Shown: positions 1 to 6,329 of the stretch, in pieces
How the letters are laid out: every line of letters starts with the position of its first letter
Numbering within the stretch: position 1 is the stretch's first letter
Source: UBA4615 sp044360485
Lineage (GTDB): Bacteria; Pseudomonadota; Gammaproteobacteria; Burkholderiales; Burkholderiaceae_E
Assembly: GCA_044360485.1 (NCBI GenBank)
Contig: JBIKKG010000168.1
Location: 1 to 7,301 of the forward strand
Direction: 5' to 3'
Length of the DNA: 7,301 nucleotides
Program-made: the position numbers and the translations under genes
Notes under the pieces: model-generated
Seen by the model: only the letters and a program-made list of their open reading frames with translations
Databases searched by the model: none
What the model was told of the DNA's origin: nothing

Positions 1-451
1 GCCCGATCTTGGCGTAGGACATGACGAGGGTTGCGTTCTCTGCTGCCACCATCAGGTCGCAGGCCAGTGCCACGCCTAAGCCGCCGCCGGCGGCAGCGCC
101 CTCAACGGCCGCCAGAATCGGTTGCGGGCATTCGCGCATCGCCAAAAGCCAGCCATGGGCGGCATCGACATGTTCCGACTGGGTATGGGGCGGCTTGTCG
201 CGTTGCTCCACCATGCGGTTGATGTTGCCGCCACCGCAAAAATGTCCGCCTTCGCCGCACAGGACAATGGCACCGATCGAGGTATCGCGCTTGAATGCAC
301 GAAAAGCCTCCAGACCCTGGTCGAAGATGGCGCGGGTGAGCGCATTGCGCTGCGTGGGATTACAGATCGTGACGATGGCGACGCGACCCTCTCGGGTGAT
401 GCGCAGGCTGGGCGTGGGCGCAGCAGCGGGGGCGGTCTGAGAGCTGTTCAT
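1..451 (-). CDS. Enoyl-CoA hydratase/isomerase family protein (partial, C-terminus beyond left edge)
   Basis: This is the N-terminal 150 residues of a crotonase-fold protein, cut by the window edge; a full member is usually 250-280 residues. After a 15-residue Ala/Pro-rich leader come the first strands (LRITREGRVAIVTICNPTQRNAL, shown as residues 16-38), the first oxyanion-hole segment FCGGGNINRM at 71-80, and the second, GAAAGGGLGVALACDL, at 118-133. These bind and polarise the CoA-thioester carbonyl. At the place of the rat hydratase Glu144 the protein reads Y146-A147-K148, so that Glu is absent; this is common among isomerase, lyase and other non-hydratase crotonases, so hydration is not assured. 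The ATG at 451-449 has an AGGA seven bases upstream. It is the last visible gene of the minus-strand run, 32 bases after the DUF35 gene, which suggests that it handles the substrate or product of the thiolase-like/DUF35 pair. Cytoplasmic. Family call is firm; the reaction is not. Confidence 0.88.
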   Translation of the reverse strand, partial: MNSSQTAPAAAPTPSLRITREGRVAIVTICNPTQRNALTRAIFDQGLEAFRAFKRDTSIGAIVLCGEGGHFCGGGNINRMVEQRDKPPHTQSEHVDAAHGWLLAMRECPQPILAAVEGAAAGGGLGVALACDLMVAAENATLVMSYAKIG

Positions 452-483
452 GGCGATGTCCTGCGAAGTGCGTGCTGAAGGGG

Positions 484-897
484 TCAAGCCGGCCGGACCT
501 GCGGGATCTTCTGGTCTGAACCGGTGCGGGATTCGAAGATGACCTGAACCGGCAGGCCGATCCGTACGGCCTGTGGTGGGCAGCTGGTGACGTTGCACAG
601 GAATCGGATGCCTTCGTCCAGATCCACCAGCGCAATGACGTAGGGCGTGTCTGCAGCGAAGGCTGCGAGGGGGGCCCGGTTCACCACCGTGAAGCTCGCC
701 ACGGTACCGGTGCCTCGCGCCTGCTCCCAGGCCAGATCGCCAGCGCGGCAGTGACTGCACAGCGAACGCGAATAGAACTGCGCTGCGCCGCAGGCGCGGC
801 ATCGCTGGAACATGAAGCGGCCCTGATTGGCACCGTCCCAGTAGGGGCGGCTGTCGGCATCGGGTACGGGAACGGGTTTGGCAGGCGATGAGGTCAT
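484..897 (-). CDS. DUF35 zinc-ribbon/OB-fold protein, partner of the thiolase-like protein
   Basis: A 137-residue protein with the standard DUF35 layout: an N-terminal helix region with the family's R-x-Y/F-W-D element (RPYWDG, 17-22), a rubredoxin-like zinc ribbon with C33-x2-C36 and C47-x2-C50, then an OB-fold (about 58-130) containing GTGTVASFTVVNRAP and the acidic turn VDLDEGIRFLCNV. Known family members bind thiolase-like subunits and CoA esters; examples are the DUF35 domain of ChsH2 that supports the Ltp2 aldolase, and HMG-CoA/acetoacetyl-CoA assemblies in archaea. It is usually non-catalytic itself. The start at 897 is preceded by AGGA at a suitable distance. It sits 44 bases downstream of the thiolase-like gene, the normal arrangement for an obligate partner. 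All four zinc cysteines are intact. Family assignment is strong; the partner assignment is inference from adjacency. Confidence 0.9.
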   Translation of the reverse strand: MTSSPAKPVPVPDADSRPYWDGANQGRFMFQRCRACGAAQFYSRSLCSHCRAGDLAWEQARGTGTVASFTVVNRAPLAAFAADTPYVIALVDLDEGIRFLCNVTSCPPQAVRIGLPVQVIFESRTGSDQKIPQVRPA

Positions 898-941
898 GAG
901 GCGGTCCTGAAGGGGGCAGTCGGCGAGGGCAAGGTGTGGGA

Positions 942-2093
942 TCAGTCCCGTGCCATCACGATGGAGCAGTGCCCGGAGAAGATGCCGCCCAGCGTGTGGG
1001 CAAAGGCCAGCTCAGGGGCGTGTACCTGGCGTGGCCCGCATTCCCGGCGCAGCTGTCTGACTGCCTCGACCACATGGAACATGCCACCGGAGGCACCTGA
1101 GGAGCCATACGACAGCAGCCCCCCGTTGGTGTTCAGCGGAAAGCGGCCGTCGATGGCGAATTCGCCTGCCAGCGCGGCGGGGCCCGCAGCGCCACGCTCA
1201 TAAAAGCCCATGGATTCCAGGCAGATCAGCACGGTGCTTGAGAAGCAGTCGTACACATGCGCGGTATCGATATCGCCGCGCGCGACGCCTGCTCGGCCAA
1301 ACGCGGTCGCAGCCGAGTCTTTGCATCCGAAGTCGGTCAGCGAGGGCGCCATGAAAATGTGCTCATGGGTATGGCCTTCGCCTACGCCCAGGATGCGCAC
1401 CGCGGCTTTGGGCAGGTCGCGTGCCACCTCGCCCGCGCTGACCACGACCGCTGCTGCGCCGTCCGATACGAGTGCGCAGTCCAGCATGCGCAGCGGCGAG
1501 GCAATCGGTTTGCTGTTGCGCACATCGTCCATCGTGATGGGCTTGGTCATATGCGCATTCGGATGCTTCGCGGCATTGGTCCGCTGATTGACTGCGACTG
1601 CGGCCATGTGATCGGTGGTGAGCCCGTACTCATGCATGTAGGCCTGAGCCGCCAGCGCAAAGGCTGCCGGCACCGACAATCCATATGGCTGCTCGTACTG
1701 TGCATGGGCGATATCGGCCAGGGTCGACTGCACGCGGTCTCCCAGGCCCGTGAGACGGTTGTCCCCGGTGATGCACAGCACATGTCGGCACATGCCCGAC
1801 TCGACCAGGGCCACGGCATGGGCCACCAGCAAGCCGCCGGTCACGCCACCCATCGAGATCGAGGCACTCACCTTCGGGTGCATGCCGACATACTCGGCGA
1901 AGACGCTGCCCAGCATCAGCTGAGGCGAGGTGAACGAATAGCCGGTGAGCAGTCCATCGATCTCTTCCACCTGCAGACCTGCGTCGGCAATGGCGCCGAG
2001 CCCGGCTTCGGTATGCAGGGACATGCAGGTGCTCTCGGGCAGCGCACCGACTTTCGTGTCGTACACCCCGCTGATGAGGGCCTTGGCGGTCAT
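942..2093 (-). CDS. Thiolase-fold (SCP2/lipid-transfer type) protein without thiolase catalytic residues; probable acyl-CoA retro-aldolase subunit
   Basis: A 383-residue thiolase-fold protein of the SCP2/Ltp type. Recognisable pieces are the nucleophile loop SISMGGVTGG (78-87), LVSDGAAAVVV (208-218), YDCF (281-284, replacing HDCF of SCP2 thiolases), NTNGGLLSYGSSG (321-333, replacing the GGxxxxGHPxGA His motif) and the C-terminal HTLGGIFSGH (366-375). The nucleophilic Cys is absent (Met81/Gly82), and the second motif has Ser331 instead of His. True thiolysis is therefore unlikely. Tyr281 and Tyr329 fall about 48 residues apart, resembling the two active-site tyrosines reported for Ltp2 aldolases, which cleave a 3-hydroxyacyl-CoA into a ketone or aldehyde plus acyl-CoA. 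The DUF35 gene follows after 44 bases, as expected for such a complex. The ATG at 2093 has an AGGAG nine bases upstream. The alternative is a thiolase-like protein of other or unknown activity; many are annotated simply as acetyl-CoA acetyltransferase, which would be misleading here. Confidence 0.85.
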   Translation of the reverse strand: MTAKALISGVYDTKVGALPESTCMSLHTEAGLGAIADAGLQVEEIDGLLTGYSFTSPQLMLGSVFAEYVGMHPKVSASISMGGVTGGLLVAHAVALVESGMCRHVLCITGDNRLTGLGDRVQSTLADIAHAQYEQPYGLSVPAAFALAAQAYMHEYGLTTDHMAAVAVNQRTNAAKHPNAHMTKPITMDDVRNSKPIASPLRMLDCALVSDGAAAVVVSAGEVARDLPKAAVRILGVGEGHTHEHIFMAPSLTDFGCKDSAATAFGRAGVARGDIDTAHVYDCFSSTVLICLESMGFYERGAAGPAALAGEFAIDGRFPLNTNGGLLSYGSSGASGGMFHVVEAVRQLRRECGPRQVHAPELAFAHTLGGIFSGHCSIVMARD

Positions 2094-2141
2094 GGTGAGG
2101 GTCTCCTGGGGTGGGACTCGGTGTCAGGGGGGTGAGGGATG

Positions 2142-2660
2142 TCAGCGCCGCCACATCGGTGCTCGCGTACGCACCGGGTCGAGCAGTGACCAGTCACCCT
2201 GTTCGACGCTGAAGCCCTGTGGAAAGGGTGGGCGTGCTTCCATCCCGAGGGACTGCATGACCCGGTCATCGCGGTAATAGCACTGCACGGCGACACTGAC
2301 CAGCAGCATGGCGCGGCCGCGATGCTGCTGGCGAAAATCCTGAACGGCACTGGCACGCTGCTCGGGTGCCAGGTCAGCCAGCGGACCTGCGGCCACTTCA
2401 TGCAGGCGCGCCAGTGCCTCGATCGCAGCCTCGGGCTGGCGCTCCAGCGTCGCCAGCACATCAGCGAGGATGAGCGGGTCGTCGGCGCCGGGAACGCCAT
2501 GGCGCTGGCTGGCCGGAATCATCATGGCCAGCAGCAGACGCAGGGATTCACGCTGGGTGTCATCCAGAGCAGGGGCGCGCACCACGGCAATCACGTTGGC
2601 CTGCACGGCAGGGCTTGCGTCTGCTGCAAGCGGGCCCTGAGATAGGTTCGAGCGGGTCAT
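2142..2660 (-). CDS. Small subunit of GMC dehydrogenase (gluconate 2-dehydrogenase subunit 3-like)
   Basis: A 172-residue protein resembling the gluconate 2-dehydrogenase subunit 3 family, the small subunit that accompanies GMC-type flavin dehydrogenases. The visible signature is a helix ending in LLLAMMIPASQRHGVPGADDP (about 42-62, cf. the family's 'iiP..d..pGa' element) and a C-terminal segment VQCYYRDDRVMQSLGMEARPPFPQG (125-149), cf. 'YY.dp.v...lG....p..P.G'. The N-terminus shows no twin-arginine motif or hydrophobic signal, whereas small subunits of exported FAD-dependent sugar dehydrogenases normally carry a Tat signal. The start at 2660 was chosen because family similarity begins downstream of it. 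The reading frame stays open further upstream but only by running through the GMC gene. No good Shine-Dalgarno is visible, so translation may depend on coupling with the GMC gene that ends 38 bases before. Family call is by pattern and context, not by a catalytic motif. Confidence 0.7.
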   Translation of the reverse strand: MTRSNLSQGPLAADASPAVQANVIAVVRAPALDDTQRESLRLLLAMMIPASQRHGVPGADDPLILADVLATLERQPEAAIEALARLHEVAAGPLADLAPEQRASAVQDFRQQHRGRAMLLVSVAVQCYYRDDRVMQSLGMEARPPFPQGFSVEQGDWSLLDPVRTRAPMWRR

Positions 2661-2698
2661 GAAGGATCTGCTTGCACGAAAGAGGAGAGGGCGCAGCG

Positions 2699-4321
2699 TC
2701 AGTCGAACAGGTGGGCCAGGCGCTGCTTCATCTGGTCGGCCACATACAGGGCCAGTGCCTGGATCGTCGAGGTCGGGTTCACACCGGCCGAGGTCACGAA
2801 GATGCTGCCGTCCACGATGAACAGGTTCCTGACGTCGTGGCAGCGCCCCCATTCGTTGACCACCGAGTGACGTGGGTCACGACCCATGCGCGCCGTGCCC
2901 ATGAGGTGCCAGCCGCCCACCGCAAGCGGCGCTTCACTGCTGACGTCCCAGGCCCCCGCAGCCTTGAGGATCTCGGTGCCGCGGGCGATGGCATGGGCCA
3001 GCATGCGCTGGCTGTTCTCACTGAGCTGATACGTGATCTTCGGGGCCGGGATGCCGTCGGGGTCCTTCAGATCGGGGTCGAGCGTGACCGTGTTGTGTGC
3101 TTCAGGGAGGTCTTCGCAAATGGCGACCATGCCGGTGCTGCGATTGAACAGCCGTCGCATCGCATCATGATGATCATCGCCCCAGGGAATGCGCCCGCCA
3201 CTCATGCCGGCCAGGGCGGTGAGCACCGGCCCTCGGCCGCGGGTGAACTCGAAGGTGTAGCCGCGAACGAAGTTGCGTTGCCGGTCGGTCTCGTAGAACT
3301 CCTGGCTCCAGATGCAATTGCCCGGGCCGCGGTATCCATCCAGCGGGTCATCGAAATAGCCATTCAATGCCGCGTAGGGATGGAACATCAGGTTGCGCCC
3401 CACCAGCCCGCTTGAATTGGCCAGGCCCTCCGGGTGCTGGGCTGAGCGTGAGTTCAGCAGCAGGCGTGGCGTGCCCACGCCGTTGCAGGCCACGACGACC
3501 ACTTCAGCGGGCTGGAAGTGTTCGTTGCCCTCGGCATCGAAGTAGATCGCGCCACTGGCCATGCCGTCGGCGCGGGTGGTGATTTCGCGCACTCTGCAGC
3601 GGGTGCGCAGCTGCACGCCGGCGCGCATCGCCGCCGGCCAGTACGTGATGTCTGTGCTGGCCTTGGCGCCCTGCGCGCAGCCTGCAATGCAGTGGCCCAG
3701 GTTGATGCAGGCCCCGCGGCCTTCATAGTCCTGGGTGGCCACGGCGCTGTCGGACGGCCACCAGTGCCAGCCCAACTGATTCAGACCTTTCGCCAGGCGT
3801 GTGCCGGCCTTGCCCAGCGGCACCGGCGGCATCAGCGGAGTTTTCGGCGGATACGCCGGGTCGCCTGCCAGCCCCGAGATGCCCATCATGCGATCGTTCA
3901 GGACATAGAAGGGCTCGAGTGTCTGATAGTCGATCGGCCAGTCGTCGGCCACGCCATCGAGCGTGCGTACCTTGAAGTCCGACGGATGAAAGCGTGGAAA
4001 GTGGCCGGCGTAGAGCACGGTGCCGCCGCCCACGCCATTGAAGTTGGCGACCTTGATCGGTGAGCCTCGGTCATTGACCGGATAGTCCCAGGCGCTCGCG
4101 CGCCGGTTGGGGCTGAAGTTGAACTCGCCCAACTGACGTGCTTCCCAGTCGCGTCCATTGCTGGGGTACTCGGTGGGCTTGACCCAGTCGCCTTGCTCCA
4201 GGCACAGGATGCGCATGCGGGTATCCGCCAGGCTCCAGGCAATGGCGCCCCCGGCTGCCCCGGCACCGATGATCAGCACATCGACCGGGTCGTGCGCGAC
4301 GCGTGACGAAGGCGTGCTCAT
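2699..4321 (-). CDS. GMC-family FAD-dependent dehydrogenase with putative [3Fe-4S] Cys triplet (large subunit)
   Basis: A 540-residue glucose-methanol-choline oxidoreductase. The ADP-binding fold opens with VLIIGAGAAGG (GxGxxG at 19-24). A GVGGGTVLYAG segment follows (96-106; GMC signature region near the flavin), and the C-terminus holds the catalytic pair His472 (GGWHLMGTARMG) and Asn515 (GVNPTSTI). These oxidise an alcohol or hydroxyl group by hydride transfer to FAD. Cys205-x5-Cys211-x3-Cys215 matches the spacing of the [3Fe-4S] ligands in bacterial FAD glucose/fructose dehydrogenases, so electrons probably leave through an Fe-S cluster rather than to oxygen. The downstream small-subunit gene supports this; no cytochrome c subunit lies in the window. 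I chose the ATG at 4321, ten residues before the FAD fold and preceded by AGGCAGG; a TTG at 4366 would add 15 His/Ala-rich residues of no known role. The start overlaps the stop of a possible upstream ORF as ATGA. Substrate unknown. Confidence 0.93.
   Translation of the reverse strand: MSTPSSRVAHDPVDVLIIGAGAAGGAIAWSLADTRMRILCLEQGDWVKPTEYPSNGRDWEARQLGEFNFSPNRRASAWDYPVNDRGSPIKVANFNGVGGGTVLYAGHFPRFHPSDFKVRTLDGVADDWPIDYQTLEPFYVLNDRMMGISGLAGDPAYPPKTPLMPPVPLGKAGTRLAKGLNQLGWHWWPSDSAVATQDYEGRGACINLGHCIAGCAQGAKASTDITYWPAAMRAGVQLRTRCRVREITTRADGMASGAIYFDAEGNEHFQPAEVVVVACNGVGTPRLLLNSRSAQHPEGLANSSGLVGRNLMFHPYAALNGYFDDPLDGYRGPGNCIWSQEFYETDRQRNFVRGYTFEFTRGRGPVLTALAGMSGGRIPWGDDHHDAMRRLFNRSTGMVAICEDLPEAHNTVTLDPDLKDPDGIPAPKITYQLSENSQRMLAHAIARGTEILKAAGAWDVSSEAPLAVGGWHLMGTARMGRDPRHSVVNEWGRCHDVRNLFIVDGSIFVTSAGVNPTSTIQALALYVADQMKQRLAHLFD
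3677..3709 (-). other. Cys-x5-Cys-x3-Cys motif in the GMC protein, candidate [3Fe-4S] ligands
   Basis: This codes for Cys205, Cys211 and Cys215 within CINLGHCIAGCAQGAK. The 6- and 4-residue steps equal those remembered for the cluster ligands in the catalytic subunit of bacterial FAD-dependent glucose dehydrogenase. Cluster binding is inferred from spacing only. Confidence 0.6.
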
Positions 4322-4539
4322 CGGCCTGCCTGATTGGGCCGCACGATGGGCCGCATGATGGGCCAACCGCCCGAGGTGGCGCTCTGGTGAGCAAAGGCAA
4401 AGAGGCGGTCAGTCAGGGCCATCGGGCGAATGGATTGCTGGGTTAGACCCTCATGATCGGCCTGAAGCATGCCGAGGGCGATCCCCATCTTCGGGAATCC
4501 GAAACCTGCCCGGTCGCCCTGCACTGAAGCTGGCATCAT
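4318..4539 (-). CDS. Possible small gene (73 residues) overlapping the GMC start by ATGA
   Basis: An open frame begins with ATG ATG at 4539-4534 and ends TGA at 4320-4318, sharing the ATGA overlap with the GMC start at 4321. Such an overlap is typical of translationally coupled operon genes. The 73-residue product begins MMPASVQGDRAGF and contains LTDRLFAFAHQSA (42-54) and a near-repeat IMRPIVRP (61-68). It has no hydrophobic segment, cysteine or recognised domain. In favour: the coupling geometry, a G/C-leaning third codon position (roughly 70% by eye), and that it fills otherwise empty space upstream of the operon. Against: no purine-rich ribosome site before either ATG, no family resemblance, and the same frame stays open upstream only as the antisense of the ThDP gene. 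Alternatives are a leader peptide, a degenerate gene remnant, or a chance frame in the 5' untranslated region of the GMC transcript. Confidence 0.3.
   Translation of the reverse strand: MMPASVQGDRAGFGFPKMGIALGMLQADHEGLTQQSIRPMALTDRLFAFAHQSATSGGWPIMRPIVRPNQAGR
4336..4364. repeat. Short tandem repeat, 12-base unit, about 2.4 copies
   Basis: GGGCCGCACGAT is followed directly by GGGCCGCATGAT and then GGGCC, one mismatch between the full copies. It lies just upstream of the GMC ATG (minus strand). If the small upstream ORF is real, the repeat encodes its IMRPIVRP stretch in frame; otherwise it is part of the GMC leader. Confidence 0.7.
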
Positions 4540-4551
4540 CCGAGACAGATC

Positions 4552-4570
4552 GACTGCTGGATCCAGAGTC
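4552..4570. promoter_or_regulatory. Bulged 19-base inverted repeat in the divergent gap, candidate operator
   Basis: The sequence reads GACT-G-CTGGATCCAG-AGTC: a perfect 10-base palindrome CTGGATCCAG at 4557-4566, extended on both sides by the pair GACT/AGTC with a single unpaired G at 4556. Total paired arms are 9 bases each. It lies between the divergent starts, 26 bases before the ThDP gene start and just upstream of the possible small ORF, where a regulator could control both directions. No regulator gene is in the window and no clear -35/-10 pair could be picked out. The structure is seen; the role is inferred. Confidence 0.45.
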
Positions 4571-4583
4571 CAGACGCACCCCA

Positions 4584-4590
4584 TAAGGAG
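4584..4590 (+). promoter_or_regulatory. Strong Shine-Dalgarno of the ThDP enzyme gene
   Basis: TAAGGAG ends six bases before the ATG at 4597. It fixes that start, which is also where homology to the ThDP family begins. Confidence 0.85.
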
Positions 4591-4596
4591 ACAGCC

Positions 4597-6261
4597 ATGC
4601 GCGGCCGCGACGTGTTCATGAACAGCCTGACAGCGCACGGTGTGCGCCACATCTTCGGCAACCCAGGCACCACGGAAAGCCCGTTGCTGGATGCACTGCT
4701 GGACTACCCCTCGATTGAGTACATCGTGGCACTGCACGAAGGCATGGCGGTGGGCGCGGCGAGCTATTACGCCCGCGCCAGCGGGCGCACCGGCGTGGTC
4801 AGCCTGCATGTGGCGCCGGGCCTGGGCAATGGCATCGGCATGATGTACAACGCGACGAAGGCCAATGCACCGCTCGTGGTGACAGCGGGGCAGCAGGACT
4901 CGCGCATGCTGCGCCGCGAACCGATCCTCAGCCACGACCTCGCCGCGATGGCTGCTCCGGTGACCAAGTGGAGCACCGAGGTGCGCAATGCGCATGAGAT
5001 GGACGAGGTGATGCGCCGCGCGTTCAAGGTGGCCAACGACCCGCCCTATGGCCCGGTGTTTGTGGCCTTGCCCATCGACGTCATGGAGCAGGACACCGCG
5101 AACGTGGCGATCGCACCGGGCCGCTCGCATCGCACCGGGGCGCCTGACCCCCACGGTATCCAGGAGGCCTGCGCGCTGCTGCGGGCGGCCAAGCTACCGG
5201 TGATCGTCGTGGGCGATGAGGTGGCCCGAGGCGGCGCCCTGGCCGACCTGGTGGCCCTGTCCGAACGCCTTGGGGCAGCCGTGTGGTTCGAAGGCATTCG
5301 CGGGCATGCGTCGTTTCCGAGTGCGCATCCGCACGCCCGCAGCAGTGTGCCCTTTGATGCAACGGCCATCCGCAAGACACTGGGTGCGTCGGATTGCGTG
5401 CTGCTGGTCGGCGGGGCCTTCTTCGAAGAGGTCTGGTTCACCGAAGGCTCGCCCTTCCCGCAGGGTGCGAAGGTGGTGCAGATCGAGACCTCCGCACGCC
5501 CGCTCGCCTTCAATCATGCGCCCGATGTGGGTCTTGTGTCCGGGATGTCCCCTGCCTTGCAGGCGCTCACGGCAGCCTTGACCACCGCAGCCGATGCGAC
5601 CTGGACTGCCGCAGCCCAGGCACGTTGCGCAGAACTGGCTGCGCACAAGGCACGTGATGCAGCGGCTTACACAGCGCGACTGGAAAAAGCCTGGGCGCGC
5701 ACGCCCATATCAATGCCGCGTGTGATGGCCGAGTTGCGCCGCGCCACACCGGCCTCCGCCCTGATCGTTGAAGAGTCGATCACAGCGAGCGTCGACTTTG
5801 CAGCAGCCTTTGCGTTCGATCAGCCCGATCAGTACCTGGGCGCGCGCGGCGGCGGCATCGGGCAGGGGCTGGCCGGTGCCATCGGTGCCTCGGTGGCCCA
5901 GCCCGATCGCCCGGTGCTGTGTGTCTCGGGTGACGGCTCGGCGATGTATTCGATTCAGGCCCTGTGGAGCGCTGCGCACCATCGCCTGCCGATCGTTTTT
6001 GCGATTCTGGTGAACCGTGAATACCGCGTGCTCAAGCACAACCTGGACATCTACCGTCAGCGCTTTGATGCGATGTCGGAAAAGCCGTATCCGCAGATGG
6101 ATCTGGCCGGCCCGCTGCTCGGTTTCGTGGAGCTGGCGGCCGGCATGGGCGTGCCCGGTGTGCGGGTGAGCGACCCCGATGCGGTGGCCGGGGCGGTGGC
6201 CGCGGCCTTCGCTGCGGGTGGGCCGCGCCTGGTCGAGATCGAGATCGAGGCCAAGCGCTGA
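4597..6261 (+). CDS. Thiamine-diphosphate-dependent enzyme, benzoylformate decarboxylase-like
   Basis: A full-length 554-residue ThDP enzyme of the pyruvate decarboxylase/acetolactate synthase superfamily, closest by eye to benzoylformate decarboxylase. The PYR domain (about 1-170) has FGNPGTTE (20-27), the cofactor-activating Glu48 in LHEGMAVG, and His71 in SLHVAPGLGN, matching active-site His70 of the Pseudomonas enzyme; TAGQQ (96-100) also matches. A central domain follows (about 185-330). The PP domain carries the ThDP/Mg motif GDGSAMYSIQALW (445-457) through Asn473. Differences: Thr25 or Thr26 stands where that enzyme has Ser26, and Val279/Trp280 where it has His281, so substrate or reaction may differ (another 2-oxo acid decarboxylase, or carboligase/lyase). 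Cytosolic, normally tetrameric. It is transcribed divergently from the GMC operon, and its start has a strong TAAGGAG. Family is firm; the benzoylformate substrate is unproven. Confidence 0.93.
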   Translation: MRGRDVFMNSLTAHGVRHIFGNPGTTESPLLDALLDYPSIEYIVALHEGMAVGAASYYARASGRTGVVSLHVAPGLGNGIGMMYNATKANAPLVVTAGQQDSRMLRREPILSHDLAAMAAPVTKWSTEVRNAHEMDEVMRRAFKVANDPPYGPVFVALPIDVMEQDTANVAIAPGRSHRTGAPDPHGIQEACALLRAAKLPVIVVGDEVARGGALADLVALSERLGAAVWFEGIRGHASFPSAHPHARSSVPFDATAIRKTLGASDCVLLVGGAFFEEVWFTEGSPFPQGAKVVQIETSARPLAFNHAPDVGLVSGMSPALQALTAALTTAADATWTAAAQARCAELAAHKARDAAAYTARLEKAWARTPISMPRVMAELRRATPASALIVEESITASVDFAAAFAFDQPDQYLGARGGGIGQGLAGAIGASVAQPDRPVLCVSGDGSAMYSIQALWSAAHHRLPIVFAILVNREYRVLKHNLDIYRQRFDAMSEKPYPQMDLAGPLLGFVELAAGMGVPGVRVSDPDAVAGAVAAAFAAGGPRLVEIEIEAKR

Positions 6262-6262
6262 A

Positions 6263-6276
6263 CCCTGCGCGCAGGG
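6263..6276. repeat. Perfect 14-base palindrome just after the ThDP stop
   Basis: CCCTGCGCGCAGGG begins two bases after the stop codon, between convergent genes. As RNA it could fold with 5-bp arms and a CGCG loop. There is no T-run after it on either strand, so intrinsic termination is only a weak possibility. Confidence 0.5.
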
Positions 6277-6281
6277 GGCTC

Positions 6282-6329
6282 AGGCACGCTGTTCAACCCT
6301 GTCGCGCGTCTTGTTGCTTGCGCGTGCCT
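6282..6329. terminator. Weak candidate hairpin between convergent genes
   Basis: AGGCACGC (6282-6289) pairs exactly with GCGTGCCT (6322-6329) across a 32-base loop, in the 67-base convergent gap and touching the stop codon of the second hydratase gene. With the preceding palindrome it might end both transcripts. The loop is long and no U-tract follows, so support is low. Confidence 0.25.

Noticed and set aside
1257..2135. A 292-codon open frame on the plus strand
   Set aside because: It is antisense to the clear thiolase-like gene and its His/Arg/Gly-rich product matches no family; long antisense frames are expected at this G/C content.
2661..2852. Longer start for the GMC small subunit
   Set aside because: The extension overlaps the GMC coding end in another frame and is Arg/Pro-rich shadow sequence.
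2672..3415. A 247-codon open frame on the plus strand
   Set aside because: Antisense to the 3' half of the GMC gene, whose catalytic His and Asn motifs lie there; low-complexity product without domain signs.
4322..4366. Longer GMC protein from a TTG at 4366
   Set aside because: The added 15 residues are His/Ala/Arg-rich with no signal-peptide character, and the ATG at 4321 has a better ribosome site and ordinary spacing to the FAD fold.
4371..4596. Sigma70 promoters in the divergent gap (e.g. TTGCTG at 4435)
   Set aside because: No -10 element stands at 16-18 bases from any -35-like sequence on either strand that I could defend.
4540..5154. Upstream extension of the small minus-strand frame into the ThDP gene
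   Set aside because: This part mirrors the conserved ThDP N-terminal coding region, so only the portion from 4539 downward could be an independent gene.
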